NCBI GenBank assembly: GCA_026705765.1
Contig: JAPPAB010000134.1
Span: 16,613 to 80,612 of the forward strand
Direction: 5' to 3'
From: Gemmatimonadota bacterium
GTDB lineage: Bacteria; Latescibacterota; UBA2968
DNA: 64,000 bases
The translations under genes were made by a program, and so were the position numbers. This document shows, one piece after another, positions 7,396 through 15,880 of the stretch. Under the pieces are notes generated by a model. It was not told the DNA's origin, searched no databases, and worked only from the letters and a program-made list of their open reading frames with translations. The stretch's first letter is position 1. Each line of letters opens with the position of its first letter.

Positions 7396-8955
7396 TCACT
7401 TCCCACCCACCCATAAACCCACAACACACGGCTGATCCTTATCCTCAAACGGATTGACCAAATCGGTATTAAACCCACCCCAGAAATCCGATTTTTCCAT
7501 CTCGCCACTGCTCCGCTCACCCGTCAAAATCGCCATCCAATCCACCGCTATCGGCGTCTCCTCATCCACATCGGACAAATCAATACGCGTATCGCCCCCC
7601 TCGGGTAGATACACCAGATACGCATCTCCCGCCAGCGCCAGACAAAGACCGCGCTCCACATACTCATTATCCCCAACCATCTGATTAAATGGCAGCCCCT
7701 CCAAAAAATCCCTCAACTCTCGATACCTCATCCAGCTCTCTGGCACCGGCTCAAACTTAATCAAATCCCACGACGTATTATCGTAATAATAACACGGATA
7801 TGCGCCTGCCGCATAAATCGCCCACGTCCACTTCAAAATATCATCCCACTCGGCAGTCGTACGCCCGCGATAAGTCTTGAACTGTTCCTCGGCAAGCTCA
7901 TACCCATATTCCACATTCACATAAGGCGTACCCGAATTCCGCAACCTGCGAATCGCCTCTCGATTATAGCGCGCAGCATCGGACAAATGCACCTGATCCG
8001 TCACAAAATCCGACTGGCGATCCGGTTCAGACAGCGTACCCGCGTTTCGAAGTACAACATCGTGCACCGTCAGCAAATGCCCATACGCATCCGCCCCGCG
8101 AATAATATCCATGCGATCCAGAACATAATCGTGATCGCCCATCTCGCGAAACAGATTCTTGCTCTCTTTGCCCACATCCCAAATCACATTCCCAAACGCC
8201 TGGTACCGCGCAACCGCATAGCGCCAGAACCGATCATCAGCTTCTGTCTCGCGCGCCGGCCAATTCACCTGCTTATTCTGCACCTGCAGCATCAGATGAA
8301 CCACAATCCCCTTCCCGTGCAAATAGCGCATCAAGCGGTCAAAATCGCGAAAAAAATCGATATTCATCCGCTCGTGATCCGGCGCATCATTCGCGCCCTC
8401 GAACAAAAACATCTCCGGTGGCCCAAAAATATACTCGGGCAACATAGGGCGCGTATCGTCATTCGGTCGCGAACCAAAACCCGTGTGCGCATACAAATTC
8501 ACAACAAAACAATTGAACCCCCGACTCGCAACCAGATCGACATGACGATAACACCGCGCCGCATCAGCCTGGTGATAGCTAAACAACCAATCGCACTCAA
8601 AACCCAAATATAAAAACGGCGTACCATCAGACCAGGCAAACCGCTGCGGGTACTCCGGATCAATACCTACCAGACCATGCACATCAGCGTTCTCATTCCC
8701 CACACACTGCACATGCCACTCAGCCCCATCCAGACCCGAATGCTCAGACCGAGAACACCCCCTCCAAACACCTTCTACACCCGGACTAAAACGGACAACC
8801 CACTTATCTCCATCAAAAAAACCGGGCAAATCTTCAATCACCTCGCCCAGTTCGTGTGTAAAAGTTGCCGTCACTTCCACTGCAAACGGATTTTCATCAC
8901 CCACATCCGCATACAATTCAAAATCGCACACTGCATATTGCTGCACTTCTACCAT
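7396..8955 (-). CDS. DUF5060/DUF4038-type glycoside hydrolase-like protein
   Basis: 519 residues without a signal peptide. Residues about 1-90 form a DUF5060-like beta domain (VEVTATFTHELG, WVVRFSPGVEGVWR). Residues about 100-420 form a TIM-barrel DUF4038-like domain: PQRFAWSDGTPFLYLGFECDW, GFNCFVVNLYAHT, HLMLQVQNKQ, VIWDVGKES and VNVEYGYE. The last 90 residues resemble the C-terminal collagen-binding-like module found in these proteins. Candidate acidic catalytic residues are the Glu in WDVGKES and in NVEYGYE. It probably acts on a plant- or algal-type glycan inside the cell. It lies 12 bp after a 30-residue membrane ORF on the same strand. Substrate unknown. Confidence 0.75.
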   Translation of the reverse strand: MVEVQQYAVCDFELYADVGDENPFAVEVTATFTHELGEVIEDLPGFFDGDKWVVRFSPGVEGVWRGCSRSEHSGLDGAEWHVQCVGNENADVHGLVGIDPEYPQRFAWSDGTPFLYLGFECDWLFSYHQADAARCYRHVDLVASRGFNCFVVNLYAHTGFGSRPNDDTRPMLPEYIFGPPEMFLFEGANDAPDHERMNIDFFRDFDRLMRYLHGKGIVVHLMLQVQNKQVNWPARETEADDRFWRYAVARYQAFGNVIWDVGKESKNLFREMGDHDYVLDRMDIIRGADAYGHLLTVHDVVLRNAGTLSEPDRQSDFVTDQVHLSDAARYNREAIRRLRNSGTPYVNVEYGYELAEEQFKTYRGRTTAEWDDILKWTWAIYAAGAYPCYYYDNTSWDLIKFEPVPESWMRYRELRDFLEGLPFNQMVGDNEYVERGLCLALAGDAYLVYLPEGGDTRIDLSDVDEETPIAVDWMAILTGERSSGEMEKSDFWGGFNTDLVNPFEDKDQPCVVGLWVGGK

Positions 8956-8967
8956 CGGACAAATCCC

Positions 8968-9060
8968 CTATTTATACGACTTAATCACATAATACAACAG
9001 CACACCCAGCACAATAACCACAACGCCCACCCATATCAGCGCCCAAAAATGAACATCCAT
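8968..9060 (-). CDS. 30-residue single-span membrane microprotein
   Basis: The frame runs from ATG at 9060 to TAG at 8968 and encodes MDVHFWALIWVGVVV... followed by a hydrophobic stretch and the basic end KSYK. It would be one transmembrane helix of about 22 residues with the positive end inside. A clear ribosome binding site GGAGGG lies nine bases before the ATG. It sits 18 bp after the stop of a PhyH gene and 12 bp before the glycosidase start, on the same strand, as expected for an operon member. It is too short for usual ORF callers. Similar tiny proteins accompany membrane transporters in other bacteria, but no transporter is adjacent here. Function unknown. Confidence 0.6.
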   Translation of the reverse strand: MDVHFWALIWVGVVVIVLGVLLYYVIKSYK

Positions 9061-9078
9061 CCGGTAGCCCTCCGCCTG

Positions 9079-9888
9079 TTATTCCCCATCCTCAATCGCC
9101 ACATCCCGTACCTCATCTGTCCAATCGACCCAGATATCATCTCCCGGGGGCTCTTCCTGAAGCCGGGGCATATCGTTCAGCTTGAAATCGTACAACACCG
9201 CCTTTCGAATCTGCCGCGAATAATTGGCCGACGCCATATGCCCGATACGGTGATGCCAAAAAACAATATCACCGGGTTCGCCATGCGTCTGATATGAATT
9301 CTCGTCACAAGATTGAAACTGCTCCCTATGCTTCTCCATCCGGGGCAATGGCTCCCTGAGATAGCGCGTCTGGTAATCGAAAAAAAACGTGCGATGGCTC
9401 CTGGGCCACACCGTAAAACCGCCGCCATCTTCGGGCACATGATCGATATAGCCCACCACAGCAAAATTGAACGCATGGGCATCCACATGTAAATGACGCG
9501 GTTGGCGCGGAACATCGCCATAGGGCAACGTACAATAAATACCGCGCACACCTGTAGGCTCTGGAAAATTCCCCTTGCCCAGCATCTGCTCCGCAGCACC
9601 CCACACAACCGGATTTTTTGCCAACAACTCGATCATCCAGGGCTCTCTGCCCACCTTGCGGTATTGCCAGCGATAACCGCGCTTATAATTGCTGCTATCC
9701 ATTGATTCCTCTTCCGGCTTAATGGGACCCACCCATGAATCCGGAACGTCTTTCTTCAGACTCGGCGGAGGATCGTCCCACAGGCGTTCCCGCGCACGGG
9801 CGCACAACTCCGGATCCAGAGCGCCCTTCTTCACCAGATATCCCTCGCGTTTGAAAAAACGGATCTCGTCTTCTGTAAGCACAGACAT
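9079..9888 (-). CDS. Phytanoyl-CoA dioxygenase (PhyH) family protein with canonical HxD
   Basis: 269 residues starting MSVLTEDEIRFFKREGYLVKKGAL, preceded by AGAGGAGAG. Unlike the three tandem paralogs, it has a clear 2-oxoglutarate dioxygenase iron triad: HVD (in RHLHVDAHAF), then a distal His in IVFWHHRIGH, with GGFTVWPRSH between. The Arg/Lys after the distal His (RQIRKAVLYDFK) could bind 2-oxoglutarate. The N-terminal FFKREGYL motif is typical of PhyH. It is first in a same-strand unit with the microprotein and the glycosidase. The substrate is unknown. Confidence 0.85.
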   Translation of the reverse strand: MSVLTEDEIRFFKREGYLVKKGALDPELCARARERLWDDPPPSLKKDVPDSWVGPIKPEEESMDSSNYKRGYRWQYRKVGREPWMIELLAKNPVVWGAAEQMLGKGNFPEPTGVRGIYCTLPYGDVPRQPRHLHVDAHAFNFAVVGYIDHVPEDGGGFTVWPRSHRTFFFDYQTRYLREPLPRMEKHREQFQSCDENSYQTHGEPGDIVFWHHRIGHMASANYSRQIRKAVLYDFKLNDMPRLQEEPPGDDIWVDWTDEVRDVAIEDGE

Positions 9889-9980
9889 GACACTCTCCTC
9901 TTTTATGCGATTGATACTGCACTAATCCAATTATAGGCACTTACGTATCGGCAATAAAGTATAAAGTGAAGTGATGAAAT

Positions 9981-10010
9981 AAAAAACCCGGTCTTAATAA
10001 TGAGACCGGG
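9981..10010 (-). terminator. Intrinsic terminator of the coiled-coil membrane protein gene
   Basis: Perfect 8-bp stem cccggtct (9987-9994) / agaccggg (10003-10010) with an 8-nt loop. On the minus strand it is followed by a T run (A run 9981-9986). It is downstream of the gene ending at 10070. Confidence 0.75.
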
Positions 10011-10069
10011 GGGAGAAATTTCATATTTGTAGTGGCGCATTCGAGAAGCCCCTTTCTGTTCAGGGCTTT

Positions 10070-10321
10070 TCAGATAATGATTGAAACGGCTGTACCGACA
10101 TTTGCAAGCAACACAACGACCAGCAGGCCAATAAGCCACCTGAAATTGCTGTTATTGCGAGTGTCCATGTTGGTCAACCGGGTGTCTATATTGGAAAAGC
10201 CGTTGTCAACGCGGGTTTCAAGGCCAGTCAAGCGCGTATTCATTTGTTCAGCAATTCCCTCGACGCGCGCCAGGCGGGCGTCCATTTCGGACAGTTTGTC
10301 TTGTGGTGTCGGAATCTGCAT
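10070..10321 (-). CDS. Small coiled-coil protein with C-terminal membrane anchor
   Basis: 83 residues. Residues about 8-60 show heptad-like spacing (LSEMDARLARVEGIAEQMNT then RLTGLETRVDNGF and IDTRLTNMDTR), predicting a coiled coil or stalk. Residues about 62-82 (WLIGLLVVVLLANVGTAVSI) form one transmembrane helix. It resembles the many small tail-anchored coiled-coil proteins of unknown function. It is flanked by its own terminator and transcribed alone. No family-specific function can be given. Confidence 0.7.
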   Translation of the reverse strand: MQIPTPQDKLSEMDARLARVEGIAEQMNTRLTGLETRVDNGFSNIDTRLTNMDTRNNSNFRWLIGLLVVVLLANVGTAVSIII

Positions 10322-10458
10322 GGGTTTCTTTCTTCGTGTGTAGTTGTCTATACTCCATCTTATGGAATTATAACAGACCTTTTAGAATTAAGCAAGTCCT
10401 ATTGGCGTTTTTTAGCATTGCCCTGTTATACTTCGCCTGTGTCTTTGCTCTAATTTAC

Positions 10459-10812
10459 CTACCCCTCATCCTCCCGCTGATACGACGCCGTAATCTCGTG
10501 ATCTATACCCCCGCGAATATTGAAACGGCTGATCACCTCCATCTCAACCGGATCGCACAGCGCCACCAGATCGTTCAAAATCTGATTCGTCACAGGCTCC
10601 ATATAAATCCCCTGATCTCGGAACGACCAGAAATAGTGCTTCAGCGACCGCAACTCCACGCATCGCGGACCTGGAACATACCAGATCACAATCGTCGCAA
10701 AATCCGGTTGCCCCGTCTTGGGACACAGCGACGTAAACTCTGGAAACGTAAACTCAATCGTATAACGCCGCTCCGGATTCGGATTGTCAAACGCCTCTAA
10801 TATCGAACTCAT
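10459..10812 (-). CDS. queF: NADPH-dependent 7-cyano-7-deazaguanine reductase QueF
   Basis: 117 residues, a short unimodular T-fold enzyme that reduces preQ0 to preQ1 in queuosine biosynthesis. Visible: EFTSLCPKTGQPDFATI with the nucleophile Cys30 and the general acid Asp37, and the QueF motif CVELRSLKHYFWSFRD (Glu53 and Lys58 for substrate and NADPH binding). The ATG overlaps the stop of the upstream paralog by 4 bp, so translation is coupled. Length and motifs match type I QueF of Bacillus type. No other queuosine genes are in the window. Confidence 0.92.
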   Translation of the reverse strand: MSSILEAFDNPNPERRYTIEFTFPEFTSLCPKTGQPDFATIVIWYVPGPRCVELRSLKHYFWSFRDQGIYMEPVTNQILNDLVALCDPVEMEVISRFNIRGGIDHEITASYQREDEG

Positions 10813-11153
10813 CCCTCATCCTCGCGCTCGTACATCACAGACACCCGTGTCTCAATCCCACCTCGCACCGTAAAATCACCCGTCACATCTAACGTCAGCG
10901 GATCGCACGCCGCTACAAAATCATCCACAATTTTATTAACCACACCCTCGTAAAACACCTTCTCATCCCGAAACGACCCCAAATACCGCTTCAGCGACAT
11001 CTGCTCTACACACACCTCTCCCGGCACATAAGAAATCGAAATCGCGGCAAAAATCGGCTGCCCCGTCACCGCGTACAGCGCCGTAAACTCCGACGACTCA
11101 AAATCAATCGTATAAGTCCTCTTGCGTTCAGGATTTTTAACGCACTCTAACAT
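10809..11153 (-). CDS. QueF-like paralog lacking the catalytic Cys and Asp
   Basis: 114 residues from the ATG at 11153 (an in-frame TTG at 11165 would add four). It aligns end to end with the downstream QueF: TYTIDFESSEFTAL, TGQPIFA, YVPGEVCVEQMSLKRYLGSFRD, DFTVRGGIE and a YEREDEG tail shared with queF. The nucleophile Cys is replaced by Tyr (EFTALYAVTGQP) and the catalytic Asp by Ile (QPIFA), so it should not reduce preQ0. The QueF motif Glu and Lys are kept. It overlaps queF by 4 bp and the preceding gene by a few bases. It may be a structural partner, or a diverged enzyme or binding protein for a related pterin or deazapurine. Confidence 0.8.
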   Translation of the reverse strand: MLECVKNPERKRTYTIDFESSEFTALYAVTGQPIFAAISISYVPGEVCVEQMSLKRYLGSFRDEKVFYEGVVNKIVDDFVAACDPLTLDVTGDFTVRGGIETRVSVMYEREDEG

Positions 11154-11157
11154 AAAA

Positions 11158-12324
11158 TCACTCAAACGGCACCAGACTCGCGCCTATCGGATCGGGACTC
11201 GTGGGCCGAATCGGCATCTCCTCATAAGAACGATAAGACACATCCAGATGCGGCGTCTCAACCCGCCTGTACCCTTCATACCGCGAATCTATCAACGCCT
11301 CCAGCGCACCGGAAATCAGCAACGTACGCTCAACCGGATACTGCGGCTTACCCGTCAAAAACATCTGCTGAATATTCAAACTCAAATAACTGAAATGCGC
11401 ATGCGGATTATCCGGCAAAAAAACGCGCATATTATCCACCTCTCCCCCGCGCTGCGCCGCAAAACCCCACCCGCGCGTGTACCCATTCAACATAAACGTC
11501 GCCGCTGTCAACCCATCTGCATACTCTATCAAAAAAACAGCCGGATTCTCGCAATGCTCGCGCACATCGCCATCCTCCTTCGCCTCAATATGCGCCACCG
11601 CCGCCGCGTACAAATCGCGATCCCACGCATCCGACGCCCAGACATCATCCCCCTCCAGACACTGCACCGCCACAATCCCCGTCTCTCCACCCGCGCGGCG
11701 CTCAACCATACACTGCAGCGTCTCCAACGCGTGAAAACCATAAGAATCAAGCCCACCAAAAGCCACCGACACCGCCGTCTCAATCTCCGTATCCAACGCA
11801 TACTCAAGCCACGGCTTGCGCCAGGCAAGCGGAAGAGACGACCCCGCCATAAACGGCACCTCCAGCTCCCGCGCGCGATCGCACATCCACTTTGCATCGT
11901 GCCAATTATACGAAAGATGCTTATCGCTAAACACCGGCACAGACCGCCCCGACGAAGCGAACACCCCGCAAATCTGCTCAAAAAAATACTTCCGCGGATA
12001 CATGTGTTGCTCCTTCTCATTCCAGGGATAATCGCCGTGCTCGCCAATCAGCAACACCCCATCCACCGCCAGCTCATCACCGCCCAAAGTCAAAGCCTGA
12101 TTAATACTCCCGTACATCGGCACACCGAATTCCTCTGCAATCGCGCACCCGATATCATCTCTGAAATGCACCTGATCCAGATACATCGACACCACATCCA
12201 CCTCTGGCGGAAGCAACCCGTCATCTGTTGGAAACCCCTTCAAAAACTTCGTCACAATCACATCGGCATGTGACCGCGGAAAATACGACGTAATCACCGC
12301 TGCAATTTTCTTTCGACCAGCCAT
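11158..12324 (-). CDS. Conserved protein of unknown function (Rossmann-like N-terminus)
   Basis: 388 residues from the ATG at 12324, which has GGAGGG eight bases upstream; a TTG 15 bases further upstream is rejected. The start, GRKKIAAVITSYFPRSHADVIV, is a typical beta-strand/turn/helix opening. Other conserved-looking stretches are MYLDQVHFRDDIG, DGVLLIGEHGDYPWNEK, MYPRKYFFEQICGVF, FSDKHLSYNWHDAKWM and VPFMAGSSLPL. No signal peptide or membrane span is present. It may be distantly related to Gfo/Idh/MocA-type proteins, but no cofactor motif is certain. Its stop overlaps the following QueF-like paralog region, suggesting one operon with the two QueF genes. Function unknown. Confidence 0.6.
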   Translation of the reverse strand: MAGRKKIAAVITSYFPRSHADVIVTKFLKGFPTDDGLLPPEVDVVSMYLDQVHFRDDIGCAIAEEFGVPMYGSINQALTLGGDELAVDGVLLIGEHGDYPWNEKEQHMYPRKYFFEQICGVFASSGRSVPVFSDKHLSYNWHDAKWMCDRARELEVPFMAGSSLPLAWRKPWLEYALDTEIETAVSVAFGGLDSYGFHALETLQCMVERRAGGETGIVAVQCLEGDDVWASDAWDRDLYAAAVAHIEAKEDGDVREHCENPAVFLIEYADGLTAATFMLNGYTRGWGFAAQRGGEVDNMRVFLPDNPHAHFSYLSLNIQQMFLTGKPQYPVERTLLISGALEALIDSRYEGYRRVETPHLDVSYRSYEEMPIRPTSPDPIGASLVPFE

Positions 12325-12479
12325 AGCTATTCCCTCCAATTGCGTGCCTCGTTTTATAATCGTTAAATTATATCACAATTCGAGAAAAACCAATATCTAA
12401 ATATTCTTACATCCTCACACCCAAAATTTGGTATCTTAAAGCGTCCAAAACGCATTTTAATTTTACCAGGAGGAATCTC

Positions 12480-13085
12480 TTGACCGAAGTCAAAGCCACC
12501 AACATCGTCTGGCACGAAGGCCATGTCGCGCGCAAACAGCGCGAACACCTGCTCGAACAAAAAGGCGCACTCATCTGGCTCACCGGACTGCCCAGCTCGG
12601 GCAAAAGCACCATCGCATTCACCGCAGAACACGCCCTGATCGAACGCGGGCACCTGGCCTACGTACTCGACGGCGACAACATCCGCCACGGCCTGAACAA
12701 AAACCTCGGATTCTCAGCCGAAGACCGCGCTGAAAACATCCGCCGCATCGGCGAAGTCGGCAAACTCTTTGCCGACGCCGGCATCATCACCCTATCCAGC
12801 TTTGTAAGCCCCTATCGCACCGACCGCGACGGCGTGCGCGAACTCATGGAAAATCAGAACTTCATCGAAGTATTCATCAACACCCCGCTCGACGTATGCG
12901 AAGAACGCGACCCCAAGGGCCTGTACCAAAAAGCGCGCACAGGTGAAATACCCAACTTCACCGGCATCTCTGACCCCTACGAACCGCCCGAAAACCCCGA
13001 ACTCGTCATACACACCACTGACAGCACCCCCCAGGAAGCCGCATTGCAAATCATCTCCCTGCTCGAAACGCGTGGAAACATCTGA
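12480..13085 (+). CDS. cysC: Adenylylsulfate kinase
   Basis: 201 residues starting at a TTG codon, supported by AGGAGG seven bases upstream. It converts adenylyl sulfate (APS) to PAPS with ATP. Seen: the P-loop GLPSSGKST, DGDNIRHGLNKNLGFSAEDR (APS-binding and lid region), FVSPYRTDRD, and the KARTGEIPNFTGISDPYEPP segment typical of CysC. It stands alone rather than fused to ATP sulfurylase. It leads a three-gene plus-strand unit with the cyclase and the SAF-domain dehydrogenase. PAPS would support sulfation or assimilation; several sulfatases are encoded nearby but not in this unit. Confidence 0.92.
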   Translation: MTEVKATNIVWHEGHVARKQREHLLEQKGALIWLTGLPSSGKSTIAFTAEHALIERGHLAYVLDGDNIRHGLNKNLGFSAEDRAENIRRIGEVGKLFADAGIITLSSFVSPYRTDRDGVRELMENQNFIEVFINTPLDVCEERDPKGLYQKARTGEIPNFTGISDPYEPPENPELVIHTTDSTPQEAALQIISLLETRGNI

Positions 13086-13087
13086 CA

Positions 13088-13747
13088 ATGCCCATCATCG
13101 ACCTCACCATGCCCATTGCCGACCACTTCCGCTGGCCCGTTGAGCGCAGCCTCAAAAGCAGTTTTGAAACCGGCGACATGGCGCAAGTGACCCACATGGG
13201 ATGGGCCGTCCACGGATTTACACACGTCGATGCGCCGCGCCACATGTTCCCGGAAGGACCCACCACCAGCGACACCGAACTCGACCAAATAGTAGGACAA
13301 GCCGCAGTCGTCGATCTCTCGGGCATCGCGCCGGAAACGCCGATCACCGAAGCGCAAATACGCGCTGCCGGACAGCACATACAATCCGGAGACATCGTCG
13401 TCATGAAAACCCGGTGGGACGAAATAGAATCGCATCAAACCCCCGAATTCTGGACCCGCGCGCCCTACATGTCGCGCCCTGCAGCAAAGTGGCTACGCAC
13501 GCAAAACATCCGCGCCATCGCATTTGACTTTCCGCAGGACTATCCCATTCGCCAATTGCTCAGTGGCGAAAGAGCACCCCTTTCCGAATTTGTAACCCAC
13601 GACATCCTCCTGCGCGACGGCATCATCCTCATCGAATACATCTGCAACACGGGCATGCTAACAACAGACCGCGTATCCTTCTTCGCCCTGCCCTTAAAAA
13701 TCCCCGAAGCCGACGGCGCACCGGCTCGCGTCATCGCAATACCATAA
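13088..13747 (+). CDS. Cyclase family protein (kynurenine formamidase-like)
   Basis: 219 residues with the family metal-binding signature HGFTHVDAPRHMF (HxxTHxDxPxH), then VVDLSG, GDIVVMKTRW and EYICNTGML. The family includes kynurenine formamidase and other metal-dependent amide or lactone hydrolases. The start is 2 bp after the cysC stop, so it is translationally coupled. Nothing in the neighbourhood suggests tryptophan catabolism, so the substrate is left open. Confidence 0.82.
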   Translation: MPIIDLTMPIADHFRWPVERSLKSSFETGDMAQVTHMGWAVHGFTHVDAPRHMFPEGPTTSDTELDQIVGQAAVVDLSGIAPETPITEAQIRAAGQHIQSGDIVVMKTRWDEIESHQTPEFWTRAPYMSRPAAKWLRTQNIRAIAFDFPQDYPIRQLLSGERAPLSEFVTHDILLRDGIILIEYICNTGMLTTDRVSFFALPLKIPEADGAPARVIAIP

Positions 13748-13763
13748 CCCCCGGAAAACCACC

Positions 13764-15125
13764 ATGATCTACCACCAGCTCTTCGCCCAAATTGACCGCA
13801 CCGTACGCGTCGGCGTCATCGGCACCGGACACTACGCCACAGCCCTCGTCACACAATCGCGCGTCGTCGATCAACTCGACGTACCCGTCGTCTGCGACAC
13901 AAACCCGGACGCAGCCCAAAATGCATATCACCACGCGGGCCTGGACACCGACAAAACCATCATCTGCGACACCACCCAACAGGCAGCCCAAGCCATCGAA
14001 CAGGGCAAATATGTCATCCTCACCGACGCCATGCAAATGATGGACCTGCCCCTCGACGTCATCGTAGAATCCACAGGCGTCCCGAGTGCAGGCGCAAAAC
14101 ACGGCATAGAAGCCATCCGACACGGCAAACACGTCGCCATGGTATCCAAAGAAACCGACGTCACCGTCGGCCCCATCCTCAAACACCACGCAGACAAAGC
14201 CGGACGCGTCTATACCGCAGTTGACGGCGACCAGCACGGCCTGCTCATGGGCCTCGTGCAATGGGCGCGCAGCCTGGGCCTCGAAGTCCTCTGCGGGGGC
14301 AAATCACTGGACTCCGACCGCGTTTACGACCCGCAAACCAACGCCATCGTCTGGCCCAAAGGCAAAATCCAGATCCCCGACGAACAGATATTCTCCGCCC
14401 AAAACCCCTCGGCTCATATCGCACAACGCCGCCAGATCATGGGCGAACTCGGCGCCATCGCCGGTTACGATGTCACCGAACTCACCATCGCCGCCAATGC
14501 CACCGGCCTCATCCCCGACACAGACACCCTGCACACACCCGTAATTCGCACCGTTGAAATACCCGAAGTCCTCGCACCCCGAGAAGACGGCGGCATCTTA
14601 TCCCACCGCGGCGTCATCGACTGCGTCTCCTGCCTGCGCCAAGCAAACGAACCCGGCCTCGGCGGCGGCGTCTTCATCGTCATCGCCTGTGAAAACGCCT
14701 ACTCCCGCCACATCCTCACCACCAAAGGACTCATCCCCAACAAAAAAGGCACCACAGCCCTCATCTACCGACCCTATCACCTCTGCGGCGTCGAAACACC
14801 CATCACAACACTCGTCGCGGGCCTCTTAAACCTGCCCACGGGCACCACCGACTACCGCCCATCCTTCGACGTTGTAGGCCGCGCAAAAGAACCCCTCAAA
14901 GCCGGCGACCAGATCCGCAACGACCACAGCAAAAAAATCGAATACCTCATGCGCCCCGCGCTACCCGTCGCGCCCGACAACCCCCTGCCCTACCACATGG
15001 CCAACGGCAATACCCTCACCCAGGACATCCCCACTGGCGCATTCATCACCGCAAGCGCGATACAACCCAAAAACAACGACCCCCTCTGGACAATACGCAA
15101 AGAGCAGGACGCGCATTTTTTATAA
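13764..15125 (+). CDS. NAD(P)-dependent dehydrogenase with C-terminal SAF domain
   Basis: 453 residues. The N-terminal Rossmann domain reads VRVGVIGTGHYATALV, with CDTNPDAAQ at the second strand and VIVESTGVPSAGAKHG and HVAMVSKETDVTVG as in homoserine dehydrogenase-like enzymes. Residues about 380-450 form a SAF-type domain (AKEPLKAGDQI, NGNTLTQDIPTGAFITASA). This architecture is annotated as a homoserine dehydrogenase-like/SAF oxidoreductase and occurs in sugar-acid or branched-sugar pathways. The substrate is not determinable. It starts 16 bp after the cyclase and is the last gene of the unit. A dispersed palindromic repeat follows it. Confidence 0.75.
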   Translation: MIYHQLFAQIDRTVRVGVIGTGHYATALVTQSRVVDQLDVPVVCDTNPDAAQNAYHHAGLDTDKTIICDTTQQAAQAIEQGKYVILTDAMQMMDLPLDVIVESTGVPSAGAKHGIEAIRHGKHVAMVSKETDVTVGPILKHHADKAGRVYTAVDGDQHGLLMGLVQWARSLGLEVLCGGKSLDSDRVYDPQTNAIVWPKGKIQIPDEQIFSAQNPSAHIAQRRQIMGELGAIAGYDVTELTIAANATGLIPDTDTLHTPVIRTVEIPEVLAPREDGGILSHRGVIDCVSCLRQANEPGLGGGVFIVIACENAYSRHILTTKGLIPNKKGTTALIYRPYHLCGVETPITTLVAGLLNLPTGTTDYRPSFDVVGRAKEPLKAGDQIRNDHSKKIEYLMRPALPVAPDNPLPYHMANGNTLTQDIPTGAFITASAIQPKNNDPLWTIRKEQDAHFL

Positions 15126-15140
15126 AACAAATGAAAACCA

Positions 15141-15175
15141 CTGGATCGCGGCTCAACTTCACGCCGCGATGACGG
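15141..15175 (+). repeat. Dispersed palindromic repeat A, copy 1
   Basis: Arms atcgcggc (15145-15152) and gccgcgat (15163-15170), preceded by ctgg and followed by gacggg. It lies between convergent genes. Confidence 0.8.
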
Positions 15176-15230
15176 GTGTCATTACGAAGTAATCCCGTCC
15201 ATCAGATAAAGAAACACAACGATAGTTGTA

Positions 15231-15270
15231 AAAAAAGAACCGGGTACATCTATGTGATGCACCCGGTTTC
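15231..15270 (-). terminator. Intrinsic terminator after the Uma2 gene
   Basis: Stem aaccgggt (15238-15245) / acccggtt (15261-15268). On the minus strand it is followed by a T-rich run (A run 15231-15236). It lies 23 bp past the stop of the Uma2 gene. Confidence 0.65.
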
Positions 15271-15292
15271 TTTCTAACATCATCCGACCTAC

Positions 15293-15880
15293 TCACCAAA
15301 TCTCATCCAGATCCAGTTCAAATCCCCGCAAAACGGGATCGCCAGAAATGCGCGAAGGCTGCTCCAATTCCTCTATGGGCAAGCCAGCGCGATACACATA
15401 AACCCGCCGTGTATATGGGTCAATCAACCACCCCAAACTAAGGCCATTATCGAGATATTCCCGCATCTTTTCCTGCAATGGGGCCAACTGATCACTTTCC
15501 GACCGCAATTCAATAACAAAATCGGGACACAATGGAACAAACTTGCGTCGGTCTTCTGAAGACAATGCCATCAGCCGCGTATATTCAATCCATGCGGCAT
15601 CGGGCGACCGCACCGCCCCATTGGGCAACTGAAACCCACCTGACGAATCAAAACTCGCACCCGTACCATCCCCTTTTGCCCAAAACCGCAACTGCATAGT
15701 AATCTCTGCATTGCGCTCGCTCGTCTCACCCCCCGCTGGTGGCATAATAATCACATCTCCCTGCGCATTGCGCTCAATGCAAACATCGCGATTGAGCCGA
15801 CAAAACGCATAAAAATCCTCATCACTCACCTCGATCACCGGCTGAAAATGCAAGACAGTTTCCATCTTTGCAATCTCCAT
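15293..15880 (-). CDS. Uma2 family (DUF820) putative endonuclease
   Basis: 195 residues. Features of the PD-(D/E)XK-type Uma2 fold: CIERNAQGDVIIMPPAGGETSERNAEI at the start, SPDAAWI (the active-site Asp), CPDFVIELRSESD (the ExR/K strand), MREYLDNGLSLGWLIDP, and VYVYRAG near the end. Uma2 proteins are numerous in such genomes and are usually uncharacterised. Its first codon overlaps the aconitase stop by one base, but the pairing looks accidental rather than functional. A terminator follows. Confidence 0.85.
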   Translation of the reverse strand: MEIAKMETVLHFQPVIEVSDEDFYAFCRLNRDVCIERNAQGDVIIMPPAGGETSERNAEITMQLRFWAKGDGTGASFDSSGGFQLPNGAVRSPDAAWIEYTRLMALSSEDRRKFVPLCPDFVIELRSESDQLAPLQEKMREYLDNGLSLGWLIDPYTRRVYVYRAGLPIEELEQPSRISGDPVLRGFELDLDEIW

